This document shows positions 23,490 to 34,212 of a stretch of DNA of 64,000 nucleotides, piece after piece. The position numbers and the translations under genes are program-made. This stretch comes from Echria macrotheca (lineage: Eukaryota; Ascomycota; Sordariomycetes; Sordariales; Schizotheciaceae). The notes beneath the pieces were generated by a model that saw nothing but the letters and a program-made list of their open reading frames with translations, was not told the DNA's origin and ran no database searches. Position 1 is the first letter of the stretch. Each line of letters opens with the position of its first letter. The stretch lies in assembly GCA_030411725.1 (NCBI GenBank), contig MU839841.1, positions 1,054,001-1,118,000 of the forward strand, in the 5' to 3' direction.

Positions 23490-25785
23490 TCAGGCTCCGC
23501 TGCCGGCAGCTGGTTCGCCATTAGCAGCAGGTCGGACCTGCTTTCCTTGTCCGACAGGCGCATGGTAGCTCCCAATGCTTTGAAATCCCCTGAAACCGAA
23601 CATTAGCAAGCTTCCTCTCCACAAAACCCGGAACCACATACTTGGTCAGATCAATACCCCCGTCCTCGTCCATGGCCTCGTCTGGACTCGGGGGCTCATC
23701 CGCTGTAGCGCGTCCCGCACGCGTCGGGCTCGCCACCGGCGACTTGCTCGGCGCCGGTGCAGGGCTACTGCTCTGCGGTGGCAGCCCCTCTAGCACCTTG
23801 GATGGGCTCAGGTCGAGCTGCACAATCTTCCGCGGCGTGGTAACATAGTCAGCATACTTCCAGAACGGCGCGGGCGAGCTCGTCGGCATGTGCTGGCTGG
23901 GTCGCTGGGCGGTGCTGGGCGGCGCAAGCTTGGGATGGACTCGATGCGGTGCCGGCGTGACAAAAGACCCACCGTCTTCTTGCAGATACGACGACGTCAG
24001 CGTCGGCGATCCGGGTGCGTTCTCCACCATACCCAGCGTGCTCGACGTATTCGGCTTCCGAAGACGCGGGAGCGGGCTGCCGTCAGCACCCATGTCGGAC
24101 CGAGCCTCGTCCGGCAGCGGCTTACGCCCGCCGCGGATGGGCGTCAGGTGCGAGTCGCGAAGCGCCGACCGCGGCTGGGGGGATCCTGAGGGCGAGACCT
24201 TCCGCTTCCGTGCTGAGACGGGATCCCTAGCGGCCATGTCTTTTGGGCCCTGCGTAATGTAATTCAGCTGGCTGGGTGAGGACGGGTTCGAAGATCCACG
24301 GTGGCCGCCGCGACCTCCGCGGTAGGCGCTGTGGATCATCTCGTCTCTGCTGTCGGCAGCAAGTTGCCACTTCATTCCCTTGCCGGGTTCATCGCTCGAT
24401 CTCGGTACCTTTATGAACGCCTTGTTCAGAGAAAGGTTATGTCGAATCGAATTCTGCGAAAAATGTCAGCGAGGCCTTGATACGTTTTGGTCAGTAGTAT
24501 CTCTTACCTGCCACCCGCTGGGCGTCTGATTCCGGTAATACGAATATCGGCTGAGAATAAAGGTATATATACCAGACAAGTTCAACTTCTCTTCCTCGGT
24601 CGACATAATGGCCTGCGTGATCATCTGCGCATAGCTGTACTGCGGCTTAATGTGTCGATTCTCATCCAGGCTGAGATCCAGGTCGTTGTTGCTCAGCATC
24701 AGTGGCGATCCCGACAGCTCCGCGTGCGGAGATTTGGTAGCCGCAAGCCGAGCCCGCATCGAGGGAGGCGTGCCTGGACGTTTATAGTCGGGCGGCGCCG
24801 GGGCCAGCGACCGCTGGGAGCCCTGACTCCGTTGCGACTTTCCTGGGCTCGACGGAGATCGGTGGCTGTCTCCTGATGGGAGTGGATGACGAACCAGTCG
24901 CGACGCCTTGGACGCTACCAAGCGCGTGAGGTTGGCCCGCTCGAGATATTGCTTGCCGACGCGCAGAGGGCTAAGCTCGGGAGGAAGGACAAACATCATC
25001 TCTACGCCTCCTATCTCGATGACATCGCCGCTTTCCAGGGGACCCGCATCGGTCGGCTTCCACGACGTACCGTTCACCTTGAGCGCATTCCGACCCTTGA
25101 CTTTGAGCCACCACTTGGCCTCGTTGCTGTTGAAAAATATGCTCGCATGCTCTCTGGATATGAGCTTGCTGGGCCCGAGATCGATATGTACTGCCGTGTC
25201 CTGGCTGTCGTCGGCAGCGAGATCCGGCTCGACGCGTCGCTGCGTGGGATCCGAGGACCGGCCGATGTTGACGACGAGCTTGGTGACATAGTACGTCCAG
25301 TCCAGGGCGGCAATTTTGGCGTACGCCTTGACTCCATCCTTATTGGACTCGTGAATGCTGTTCGAATGGTCTTGACTCGCTTGGACAGGGGTCTCTGGTG
25401 AGATTAGATGTTGCGTCACCTGCGTGACAATCTGCTCGTCATCTTCCATATTGCTGTTCGCCGGGTCGGCCTGCTCGGCCTGGTCGGTCTGATCGGTCTG
25501 ATCGGCTTGGTCGGCTTGCATCGATGAATCGCCTTCCTCGGCCGGCTCTGAGGGCGGGTCTTCGGCCTTGATCACGGTCGTCAGTAAAGAGTTGCGACGA
25601 GGCGCAAAAGACAAAGAGCCAAGCGGACAGCTGCGTGCGCGCAGCATGGTCGCAGAACGGGCGGGGCAATTGTTATTTACCTTCTTTCGACGCTTCGAGG
25701 GGCGTGAGGGCGACGAATCCTCGACAACGGGATCGCCGCGCACCTCGCGACGGCTGCGTTGAGCGCGCTTTCCTGGCGAGACCAT
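23490..25785 (-). CDS. fkh2: FHA-forkhead transcription factor, Fkh1/Fkh2 type
   Basis: Four exons (25785-25681, 25566-24508, 24453-23642, 23589-23490) give 691 aa. An FHA domain (residues about 160-255) carries [15 protein letters not shown] and [10 protein letters not shown], the phosphothreonine-binding signature. A forkhead winged helix follows at about 370-455: [14 protein letters not shown], then GWQ joined across an intron to [18 protein letters not shown], the recognition helix. The C-terminal part is Ser/Pro-rich with many SP/TP sites and ends [13 protein letters not shown] after a short last intron; without this splice the frame reads into an unrelated tail. The FHA-plus-forkhead architecture is that of the cell-cycle regulators Fkh1/Fkh2 (mitotic gene clusters). 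The first intron is 114 nt and in frame, with no stop, so retention would add 38 residues; its TACTGAC branch site favours removal. A Gln/Asp/Thr repeat (QADQTDQ-like) follows it. Confidence 0.88.
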
Positions 25786-27044
25786 TCTGGCGACAGAGAC
25801 AGGGATGCGCTAAATCATAGAGCCGCACACGGGGTTGCGACGGGGTTGTGGCCGGGCGATGGGTGGTTTGCGTGGATTCCGACGGGCGCGGAGAGGGGAG
25901 GAGGAGGTTGGTGGGCTTCGGTCGGATTGAGCGCCGCCGGAGCCGTTTCGTGTGCGCAAACAATTGCGACGAGACGAACGGGGGATTGATTGCTACGCGG
26001 AGCCGGGTCCCGGCTGCGATTGTTTTTTTACCTCGACGGGGAGCTCCAAGTCGGGTAAATAATGCGCACTCGTTCAATAAAGGGATGGACGCAGTTTGCC
26101 GATTGTGAAGCTGGGTGCGCGCAGGCTGGGCAGGGCGTCGCAGGGCAGCAAGGACAGGCTGGAGGGCGAGGAAGTGAATGATTGATTTGTTTAATTGACC
26201 ACACGACTTGTCGGCCAAATCTCAGTTTTTCGCGTCGACAGCTCAAAGGCACGCGAAGGGCTGCACAAGAGGGGAGTAGCCAATCAGCAGCCGCCTTATG
26301 CATGAAATAGTGGGGCGGGTGGGGTCTCACGTGTTGGGCTGCTCGAGGTCGCGAGCCTTCGCACCAATGTCCGCCCGATGTCGAGGCTGGCCGGTCGAAT
26401 GATTCCAGAAGGCTTCCGGGAGAAGGGAGCCCGCGGGCGAGAGTCGTCATGTAATATTGGGGGGCACTTTACGATGCATATGTGGTCTCGGTAAGACCAA
26501 GTCGACTTCTGCACATGCAGGCAATAGGAGTGGGGGAGCGGGGCATGCGCTGTGTACAATGTTTGCGTGCATCCAGCTTTGTCACCCCTTTGTCTCGGCC
26601 TTTGACTCAACAAACCTTCGAGGGCTCGACAGCGGCTACATCTCATTAAATAGAAGAACCCGTCTTGGCTGGTTTCAAGGTTTTGTAGACGTATCAATCA
26701 GGCACTCAAGCTGTTCACCTCCCGATATCAAATTATAAACCAGTCCGGCTGCAAGTAAACACATGTGATTTGTTTAGTACCACTGAATCTTTTGGTCGCA
26801 AACCTCTGTGCGGCTATCCTGTTTATTTGTAATAGGGTCTCTCTTCCGGGATCTATTTAGACATTAGGCATTGAACCCCCCCTTGCTTCAAGGGGGCCAC
26901 CAAGAGCCTTCGCAGGCTTGTAACCACCAGCCCTGTCTCCCGTCTATCGAATATGTACAGCTCAACACCCACCCGCCCCAATTCCTACACTCCAAACGCC
27001 GGCCTTCCTCGAGCACCGTCTAGCCAACATGCCATCATCTCTGC
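25786..27044. other. Intergenic region, 5' flank of the forkhead gene
   Basis: This region lies between two minus-strand genes: it is upstream of the forkhead factor and downstream of lcb2. It should hold the forkhead promoter. I see no recognisable gene or RNA. Confidence 0.5.
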
Positions 27045-29033
27045 TCACCTGAGCGGGAGCTTGGCATCTTCCTCGCCCCGTGCGATCACGTCCTCTAGCT
27101 TCCACCGCGGCGGCTTGATGACGCCTTCTAATCCGTTGGCCTTGCGCCATTCCTGTTCCATTTCCGGGCTGACCCCAGCGGGCAGTGGCTCGGCGCCACC
27201 CGCAATGCCTGTCGAGTACTTGATCTGGAGGATATCACCAACTTCGTCACATGCAGCCAGAAGACGGTCCATGTCGTCCTTGTTGTGCGCCGATGATACA
27301 CAGAAGCGCGCGCGCGAGCTGATCAGAGGCGTAGCAGGATAGCCGACAACGACAACCGAGATCTTGCGCTTCAGCATTTCGTGGCTGAAAGCCGAGATCT
27401 TGGCCGGATGGTAAAGCATCAGAGGGATGATGGGCGAATCATCGTGACCGGCAATGATAAAGCCAAGACGCTTGAGTCCAAGACGAAGATAGCGCGAGTT
27501 GAAGGCAATCCGTTGCAGGCGTTCCTCTCCCTGTCCGGGAGCGAGATCACCCTCGATGATGCGCAGCGATGACAGAATCTGCATCAACACCGATGGCGCC
27601 GGGGATTCACCGAGGAGAGTGGCCGCGTTCGTGCTCTTGAGCTTCTCAATGATGTGCTTCTCGGCAGCGATGTAGCCTCCATTGGCGCCGAAAGATTTCG
27701 TGAGCGTTCCCATGAGAATATCCACCTCGGCTGGGTCAACGCCAAAATAATCGCAGACACCGCGACCCTGGGGGCCAAGCGCGCCGATGCTGTGGGCTTC
27801 GTCGACATAGAGGAAGAACTTGTACTTTTTCTTGAGCGACAGCACACCCGGCAGGTCAACCATGGTGCCCTCCATCGAGTACAGACCCTCAACGGCCACG
27901 AGAATCTTCTTCCACGGGCGGTGGGTTCGCGGCTGTCCCTGAGAAATGGCTTCGCGCAGCTTTCTCTCCAGATCCTGCATATCGTTGTGCTTGAAGGACC
28001 GGATAACAGCACCTGAGAGGCGGGCGCCAATGCGGATCGAGGCGTGGTTGAGCTCATCAGAAAGCAGGAGGCATCCCTTGGAAACTAGTGCGGGGAAAGA
28101 ACCGGCGTTCGTGACGAAACCCATCGAGAAAACCATGGCGGCCGGCTTGCCAACAAAGCGGGCGATCTCGCGTTCAACCTCGAGGGCCAGATCCGAAGTG
28201 CCTGCATCGGCGCGGGGACTGCAGCTGGTAAGACCGTACTTGCGAACACATTCCTCCACCGCGTCGGCACACGGGCCTTCCGACTGGGCGAAGCCGAGGT
28301 AGTTGTACGAGCTCATATTCAACGTCTCGGTGAAGGTGCCCGTGTACTTGTAAGTCCGGTTGAAGTCGTCCGACTTGCGATCAATCAGGGTGATGTAGCG
28401 GCCGGGAACGCCGGTGGTGGGTCTCGCAAAGCAGTCATCGATACGCATCTTCAGTCTCCGCGTGTAGAAGTTGTCGAAATCATCGTTGAGCGGTGCATAC
28501 CCATTCGATGCCTTGAGGGACTGGTAATGCTTCTTGTTGCCGAAGCGCTTGCCGAAAAAGTCGCGGGCATGGCCGAAGAAGATCAGGATCAGGTAGCTGA
28601 GGTACGTGGTCAGAACGAAGTAGTACGGCGGCTCGTCCTCAATCGGCGCCTCGAGGGGCTTGCCCTGGTGGGCGCTGACGTAGAGATGGCGCGGGCTGAT
28701 CAGAGGACCGAACTGGGCTTCGGACCGTTCTCGTTTCCTCGCCTCGTCGGCCGAGGGGGGCTGGAAGAGGGTCGTAGGTGGTTCGTCATTATTAAGTTCG
28801 CCAGCCGTGGCCGTCGAGAGAGAGATAGTCGGGAGAGGAATCGTGGCAGGCGAGATGCCCGCCTGTTGGCTACGCATAGCCTGGAGCGCTTGCTGGGCCG
28901 TGAGCGGCTCCTTGGACTTGGGCGATGAGAAGAATTGAGTCAGGCGGTTTCCCCTGGACTGAGACGGCCGGCGCTCGCTCGCCGAAAGAGGCATAGTGGA
29001 TGAGGAGAAGGGATTCGACAGCTTCCGGGGCAT
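27045..29033 (-). CDS. lcb2: Serine palmitoyltransferase catalytic subunit Lcb2
   Basis: A single exon encodes 662 aa. The N-terminal ~130 residues are Ser/Gln-rich and variable. A transmembrane segment (YYFVLTTYLSYLILIFFGH, about 135-155) then anchors the enzyme in the ER. The alpha-oxoamine synthase domain follows: NMSSYNYLGFAQS, DELNHASIRIGARLSGA, VDEAHSIGALGPQGRGV and GTLTKSFGANGGYIA, where Lys446 is the PLP Schiff-base lysine. A C-terminal SSRARFCVSSAH segment is typical of the family. Lcb2 condenses serine with palmitoyl-CoA together with Lcb1, the first step of sphingolipid synthesis. The catalytic lysine marks this as the Lcb2 and not the Lcb1 subunit. The start MPRKLSNPF is the first ATG; a later Met (MPLSASE) 13 residues in could also serve. 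It is divergent from acetoacetyl-CoA synthetase. Confidence 0.95.
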   Translation of the reverse strand: MPRKLSNPFSSSTMPLSASERRPSQSRGNRLTQFFSSPKSKEPLTAQQALQAMRSQQAGISPATIPLPTISLSTATAGELNNDEPPTTLFQPPSADEARKRERSEAQFGPLISPRHLYVSAHQGKPLEAPIEDEPPYYFVLTTYLSYLILIFFGHARDFFGKRFGNKKHYQSLKASNGYAPLNDDFDNFYTRRLKMRIDDCFARPTTGVPGRYITLIDRKSDDFNRTYKYTGTFTETLNMSSYNYLGFAQSEGPCADAVEECVRKYGLTSCSPRADAGTSDLALEVEREIARFVGKPAAMVFSMGFVTNAGSFPALVSKGCLLLSDELNHASIRIGARLSGAVIRSFKHNDMQDLERKLREAISQGQPRTHRPWKKILVAVEGLYSMEGTMVDLPGVLSLKKKYKFFLYVDEAHSIGALGPQGRGVCDYFGVDPAEVDILMGTLTKSFGANGGYIAAEKHIIEKLKSTNAATLLGESPAPSVLMQILSSLRIIEGDLAPGQGEERLQRIAFNSRYLRLGLKRLGFIIAGHDDSPIIPLMLYHPAKISAFSHEMLKRKISVVVVGYPATPLISSRARFCVSSAHNKDDMDRLLAACDEVGDILQIKYSTGIAGGAEPLPAGVSPEMEQEWRKANGLEGVIKPPRWKLEDVIARGEEDAKLPLR

Positions 29034-31171
29034 GTCTAGATCGTCAGGAACCAGAAGGATGAGGTCCGTAAGAGGTACTCGTGATCTGTGGCGCCAATTG
29101 ATGTTGGAGGCTGGAGATGGTCAGTACAGTGTTGCGATACAAGCGTAATCTGACTGGGAGAGCGGCGGATGCCTTGGATCTCGGTTGAGGGTCGCGGCGA
29201 GGTTGGATGTTGGTTGCACACAGGCTGGTGGTGGCTGTCCTGCAGCGTCACCGCCCCCTTGGACCGCGCTTCTCCTGAGCAGCTGCGAAGGGCAGCCACC
29301 TGCAACGCCGCCAATTGTGACAAGCGAGACATGCGGCAAGACAAGGCAGAAGAGAAGGGTAGGTTACTCACGCTGGTCGGATTTCTACCGCAGAAAGAGT
29401 CGAAGTGAATCGCTCGTGGCTGGTTCCGGTGCTGGCAGGTCTCGGACGAACAGAGGCGCGACTGGAACTCGCCGACACCAAGTTTACCCGTTTGTCAACA
29501 GAGTCCGGTCGGTAGTCGCCCCGAGATCCGCGCAGCGTTCACAAACTCAGGCTGACCAAGACTGAGAGTGCATTGGTCAGTTGCCGGAATCGAGCACCAG
29601 AGACAACAAGAGGCAGGAGACGGAAAGGGTGGAGGAGGAGGGTCTTCTATCAGATAAAAAGGAACGGGCGCCCTCGCAGGGAAATTGTGGAATCGCGGAT
29701 GGGGCAAGGTAGGACGCTTGCATCGCAGCGTGTGCCACACGGTAATTTGACCTCGCCCCCTTGCTCCCCTTGCACTCAACCAAGAGAACCCCCTCGGGCC
29801 CTTCCCGTTGCCGAGCGCTCCGGCGCACTGCTCACGTTGTCTCGGGATATGTCGGTCGCTGAGCAGAAGCGATTCTTGAGCATCTCCTTTTTCTCTCTGC
29901 GAACCTCAGGTTTTCATTCATGTCATTGCATTGCGGTCTTCACCTCGGAGGCATCCGACTTGTGTTCTGGGCATGTCAAGTCGAAATTTCTGTCGAGCAA
30001 CGGAGTACTCTAACGCTGGTCCCTGACAGGCTCCGAGGCTGCCAATCACCAGGCGGACCCTTGGTGATCCATTGGTTCCCAGCCCAAACAGGTATGGTCT
30101 CGATCGCGGGCTCCACGGAAATTTCACGTCAGGGTCAAGCAGAGCTTTGGCGAACCCCTCTGCGATGAAATGAAAGTGCAGTCTGCTTTTGCGATGATGA
30201 GTTGTTGGTGCTATCATGTTTTGTATTTGTGCCTGATGGTGGCGTGATTCCTCGCGCGGGAGCGGTTTCCAGTTTCTCCCGGTTTTTTTGCCTGACGCCA
30301 GCCACAGATGCAGAAGACGTTATCAGTGAGATACCAAATCTCACCGGGTATCAATCAGATCAGCCTTGTGAGATGAGTGCTGCGGATGGCTCGGCCATTC
30401 GGCAGATGATCACTCAGGTCTTTGCAGTAGTCGGTGAAAATGCCGCCGTGGCCACGAACGTCATTGGGCTCTGTTTGAAGCAGCGATGCTTCCGATCGCG
30501 ATCGCTTGGGCGTCTTTTGAAAAGCGGGAGCCGTTGCGACTCCGCTTGTCGAAGATTCCCGGGCACTGGGTTTCGCTTCTCGACTTTTATTTGTAGCGGG
30601 GCTGTACCTGCAGCAGTGTTCACAGCAGCAGTGTTCGACCCGGGCAGCTCCTTCGTCGCACAACCAATGTCGTCAGACATGAAACCACTCATTTTGCGCT
30701 TCCCCTCCAGAGCTGAAGTGTCTTGGAGACAGGTTGTTTGTGCAACCCTTCTGAGGATGTTCGAACAGGCAAATTACCGTGAGTCCGCTGCGCACAAGCA
30801 TCGGCTTTTTCCAGTTGCAGATGTTTGCATCCGGAGGGGAAGAAGTCAAGCAACGAGCCTCGGGCCACAAAGCCTCGGGCAACAACCCTGTTTGCAATTG
30901 GGCCTGCGTTGATGACAGCTGCTGGAGACAGCCCAAACCCGAACCACGGACAGCGATCCGGGTTGCTGGGCCACTTTGAGGCTGTCGCTGGTGCTTGTAG
31001 TTCCCCAGTTTCCCCTGATTTGCCCTCCGGTACTCGGAATCGCCACAACTGCGAAAACCCGGTCGCTGTGTCTCTGCTGCACTCTGCTGCTCCCCTTCCC
31101 GGCTGTCCACGCTGCTGATTTGCACTCGTTCCCGGCACCACGCTCGCTAGTCTTGATATCCGTCAGCAAAA
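29034..31171. promoter_or_regulatory. Divergent intergenic region between lcb2 and acetoacetyl-CoA synthetase
   Basis: This 2.1-kb region contains both promoters. Open frames of about 100-240 codons exist on both strands between 30200 and 31170. Several lack an ATG start, none has a domain I recognise, and they overlap each other, so none is called. The minus-strand frame at 30355-30663 is the most protein-like, but it remains unsupported. Confidence 0.45.
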
Positions 31172-33417
31172 ATGGCCAAGATGGCTGCTCCCGAGCTCTG
31201 GAGACATGAGGACCCCAAGTCGACGCAGATGTGGAAGTTTCTGCAGCATGTCAACTCCAAGTACGGACTCCAGCTCAAGGACTACCCCACTCTGTATCGA
31301 TGGTCCGTCGACAACGTTGCTGCCTTCTGGGAGGAAGTCTGGGACTTTACGGGCATCAGGGCCTCGAGGCGTTTCCATCAGGTGGGTTGGTGTAGAGTTG
31401 CTGGACTCACCCCCCTTTTTTTCTTGTTCCGAGGGGTCAACTAAACCTTGGCCAGGTCCTAGCCCCTGATGCTCCCATGTTCCCCAGGCCCGACTTCTAT
31501 GCCGGCGCCCTGCTCAACTTTGCCGAGAACCTGCTGTTTCCAGGCAATGCAGAGGTCAACGAGTCGGACGTGGCCGTCATCACGGCAACCGAAGATGACT
31601 CTGCCTTGACCGAGACCACGTGGGCGGAGCTGAGGGAGCAGGTGCGTCGATGCACCAGCGCCATGAAGGCGGCCGGTGTCAAGGAGAACAGCATCGTGGC
31701 CGGTTTCGTTGCGAACCATGTCACCGCTCTGGTCGCCATCTTGAGCAGTGCTGCTTTGGGTGCCATCTGGACCGGTATCAGCCCCGACAGCGGTGTTAGT
31801 GCAGTTCTCGACCGCCTGGTCCAGATCCGGCCGCAGGTCCTCCTGGCAGACAATGCGACTCTCTATAACGGCAAGCAGTGGTCTTGCACCGAAAAGACCG
31901 TTGATATCGTTAAGACGCTTAAGCAGCATGGCCTAGAGCTAGCGGTTATCGTTAAGGGGCTCGATGGTGTTGACATGGGACTCGAGACCGTCCAGTCCAC
32001 AGGAGTCAAGACGGTAGACTTCGACAGCTGGCTGAGAGAGTAAGACACCTTGTCAATGACTTGATCCACGCTGACCGCGCCAGTGCCCCTGATGAGCCGC
32101 TTGTCTTCAAGCAGCTGCCACCCTCTCATCCGCTGTATGTGCTCTACTCAAGTGGCACAACTGGCCTCCCCAAAGCCATCGTCCACACGGCTGCAGGGAC
32201 GCTTCTCCAGCACAAGAAGGAACATTTTCTGCATTGCTCGCTCTCCCCCGCCTCGAGGATGTTCTACTACACCACGACAAGCTGGATGATGCACCACTGG
32301 AGCGTATCCGCCCTCGCAACCGGCGCGTCGCTGGTGCTGTACTCTGGTTCCCCTTTCCGGCCCCACTCACACATGTCGGTCCCCCGACTGTTGTCCTCTC
32401 TCAAAGTCACGCACTTTGGCACCTCGGCGGCCTATCTCACGACCTTGGAAGCGAACAACGTACGGCCCATCGACGACCCGTCCCTCGATCTCTCCGCTCT
32501 GGAAGCCATCTACTCGACTGCCTCTCCGCTTCCCCCCTCCACATTCGCCTTTGTGTACAGCGCCTTCCCCTCGCGGATCAATCTAGGCTCCATCACGGGC
32601 GGCACAGACATCATCTCTCTCTTCGGCGCGCCCTGTCCGCTCCTTCCCGTCCGACAGGGCGAGATCCAGTGCGCCGGCCTCGGCATGGCCATCGGGGTCG
32701 TCGACTCCGCCTCCCCTCCCGACCGTCCCACGCTCGTCTCCCCCGCCGACAGCCCCGGCGATCTAGTCTGCATGGAGCCCTTCCCCTCGCAGCCGCTGAC
32801 CTTTTTCGGAGAAGGCGGCGAGGCCAAGTACCGCGCCGCCTACTTTGAGCGGTTCCCCGGCCTCTGGCACCACGGCGATTTTGTGAGGGTCGACCCGGCC
32901 ACCGGCGGCCTGGTGATGCTGGGGCGCAGCGACGGCGTGCTGAAGCCGGCGGGCGTGCGCTTCGGCAGCGCCGAGATTTATAACGTCCTCACGCGGTTTT
33001 TTGCCGCCGAGGTCGAGGACGCTGTGTGTGTCGGTCGCCGGAGGGAGACGGACCGCGACGAGACGGTTTGTCTGTTCCTGGTAATGAATCAGGGCAGGGA
33101 GTTTGGTGAGGAGCTCAGGGTGCGCATCAAGGATGTGATTCGGCGCGAGCTGAGTCCGAGGCATGTGCCGGGGGTTATTGACGAGGCCAAGGGCGGGATT
33201 CCCAAGACGGGGAATGGGAAGAAGTGAGTTTTTTTTTCTTCCTTTTTTTCTGGTTCTGCGGTTCCTGTTCCGGGGTTTGGTATACTGACACATGTGTGAC
33301 AGGATCGAAGTCGCTGTCAAGCAGATCCTCTCGGGGATGGTGGTCAAGACGAATGCGAGCGTGGCGAATCCCGAGGCGCTGGAGTGGTTTAGGGAGTGGG
33401 CGAAGGGGGATAACTGA
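31172..33417 (+). CDS. Acetoacetyl-CoA synthetase
   Basis: Four exons (31172-31381, 31456-32039, 32084-33223, 33303-33417) give 682 aa, the usual length. The N-terminal ACAS_N-like region contains LYRWSVDNVAAFWEEVWDF. ANL-superfamily motifs follow: YVLYSSGTTGLPKAIVHTA near residue 285 (phosphate loop), GGTDIISLFG, LWHHGDFVRVD (ribose-binding aspartate), GRSDGVLKPAGVR (hinge) and PKTGNGKKIEVAVKQ, with the C-terminal catalytic lysine region split across the last intron. The set and spacing match acetoacetate-CoA ligases rather than acetyl-CoA synthetase. It activates acetoacetate with ATP and CoA in the cytosol, feeding sterol and lipid synthesis. All three introns are GT-AG and keep phase. A second in-frame Met lies three codons after the first. 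Confidence 0.94.
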
Positions 33418-34212
33418 GTGTGGACGGGTTGTTGTTGTTGTAATAGAGTTCGGTTACTCGACGGGGTTCTTCCACGGCTCTCTTCTACTCTTCTTGCAGC
33501 TCGAAGGGGGGGGGGGAGGGGGGGGAAGAATAGAAGAAGCATTGGGATGAGACCAGTAGGGAGTAATAGAAAGTGGCCCGTAGAGGGGAGAGGAATAGAG
33601 TCTGGAGGCTAGGTAATTAGATAGGTTGCATGAGGCGAGAAATACCAAACACATAAAATTGATGGGGTACCTGATTAAAAGAAACATACTACCTCATAAC
33701 TACCCACCTACCTTACTCGAATAGGATCAGCATCGTTGTCGAGCTTAGGGCCATTTTTATCCCGTTCCGAACCACAGCATCCACAACTCTCAGAATGTCC
33801 CAGAAGGAGACGGGGAGACCAAGACCGACAGCCAAAAGGAATTTACGTAGATGGTTGGGTATATATCAAAACAAGACGAAGAAACCTGTATTACATTTCT
33901 GACTGCCCCTTTTCATAACTCCCAACACTTATTCTCGTATTCATCACTCAACCCAATCCTCCACCCCCAGCCCAACGACACAGACATAAGATTATAATAA
34001 CCATGCATGATAACATAATTCTCTCTCTGTTCCAGACTGTCTGCCTAAGGTACTTATATCAATACGATCACCATCCCACCCATTACCGTCCTCAACATAC
34101 CACTCCCCCAAACCGCACTCCCCCTTCCAAAATACGCACCAGACATGACCGATATGCACAAATCCACACCACAAACCGAAACCAGGTGAGATCAGCACAG
34201 GGAAATCTCGTA
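33418..34212. other. Convergent intergenic region
   Basis: This is 3' flank shared by acetoacetyl-CoA synthetase (+) and the AhpC/TSA-like gene (-). It has a G-rich stretch near 33505-33525 and is AT-rich further right. No gene or RNA is seen. Confidence 0.5.

Noticed and set aside
23521..23641. Unspliced C-terminus of the forkhead protein ending in a Cys/Arg tail
   Set aside because: Removing the 52-nt intron yields [13 protein letters not shown], a coherent end that matches the style of the rest of the protein.
30202..31141. Overlapping frames on both strands upstream of acetoacetyl-CoA synthetase
   Set aside because: They overlap each other, some start at a non-ATG codon, and none shows a recognisable domain or splice pattern.
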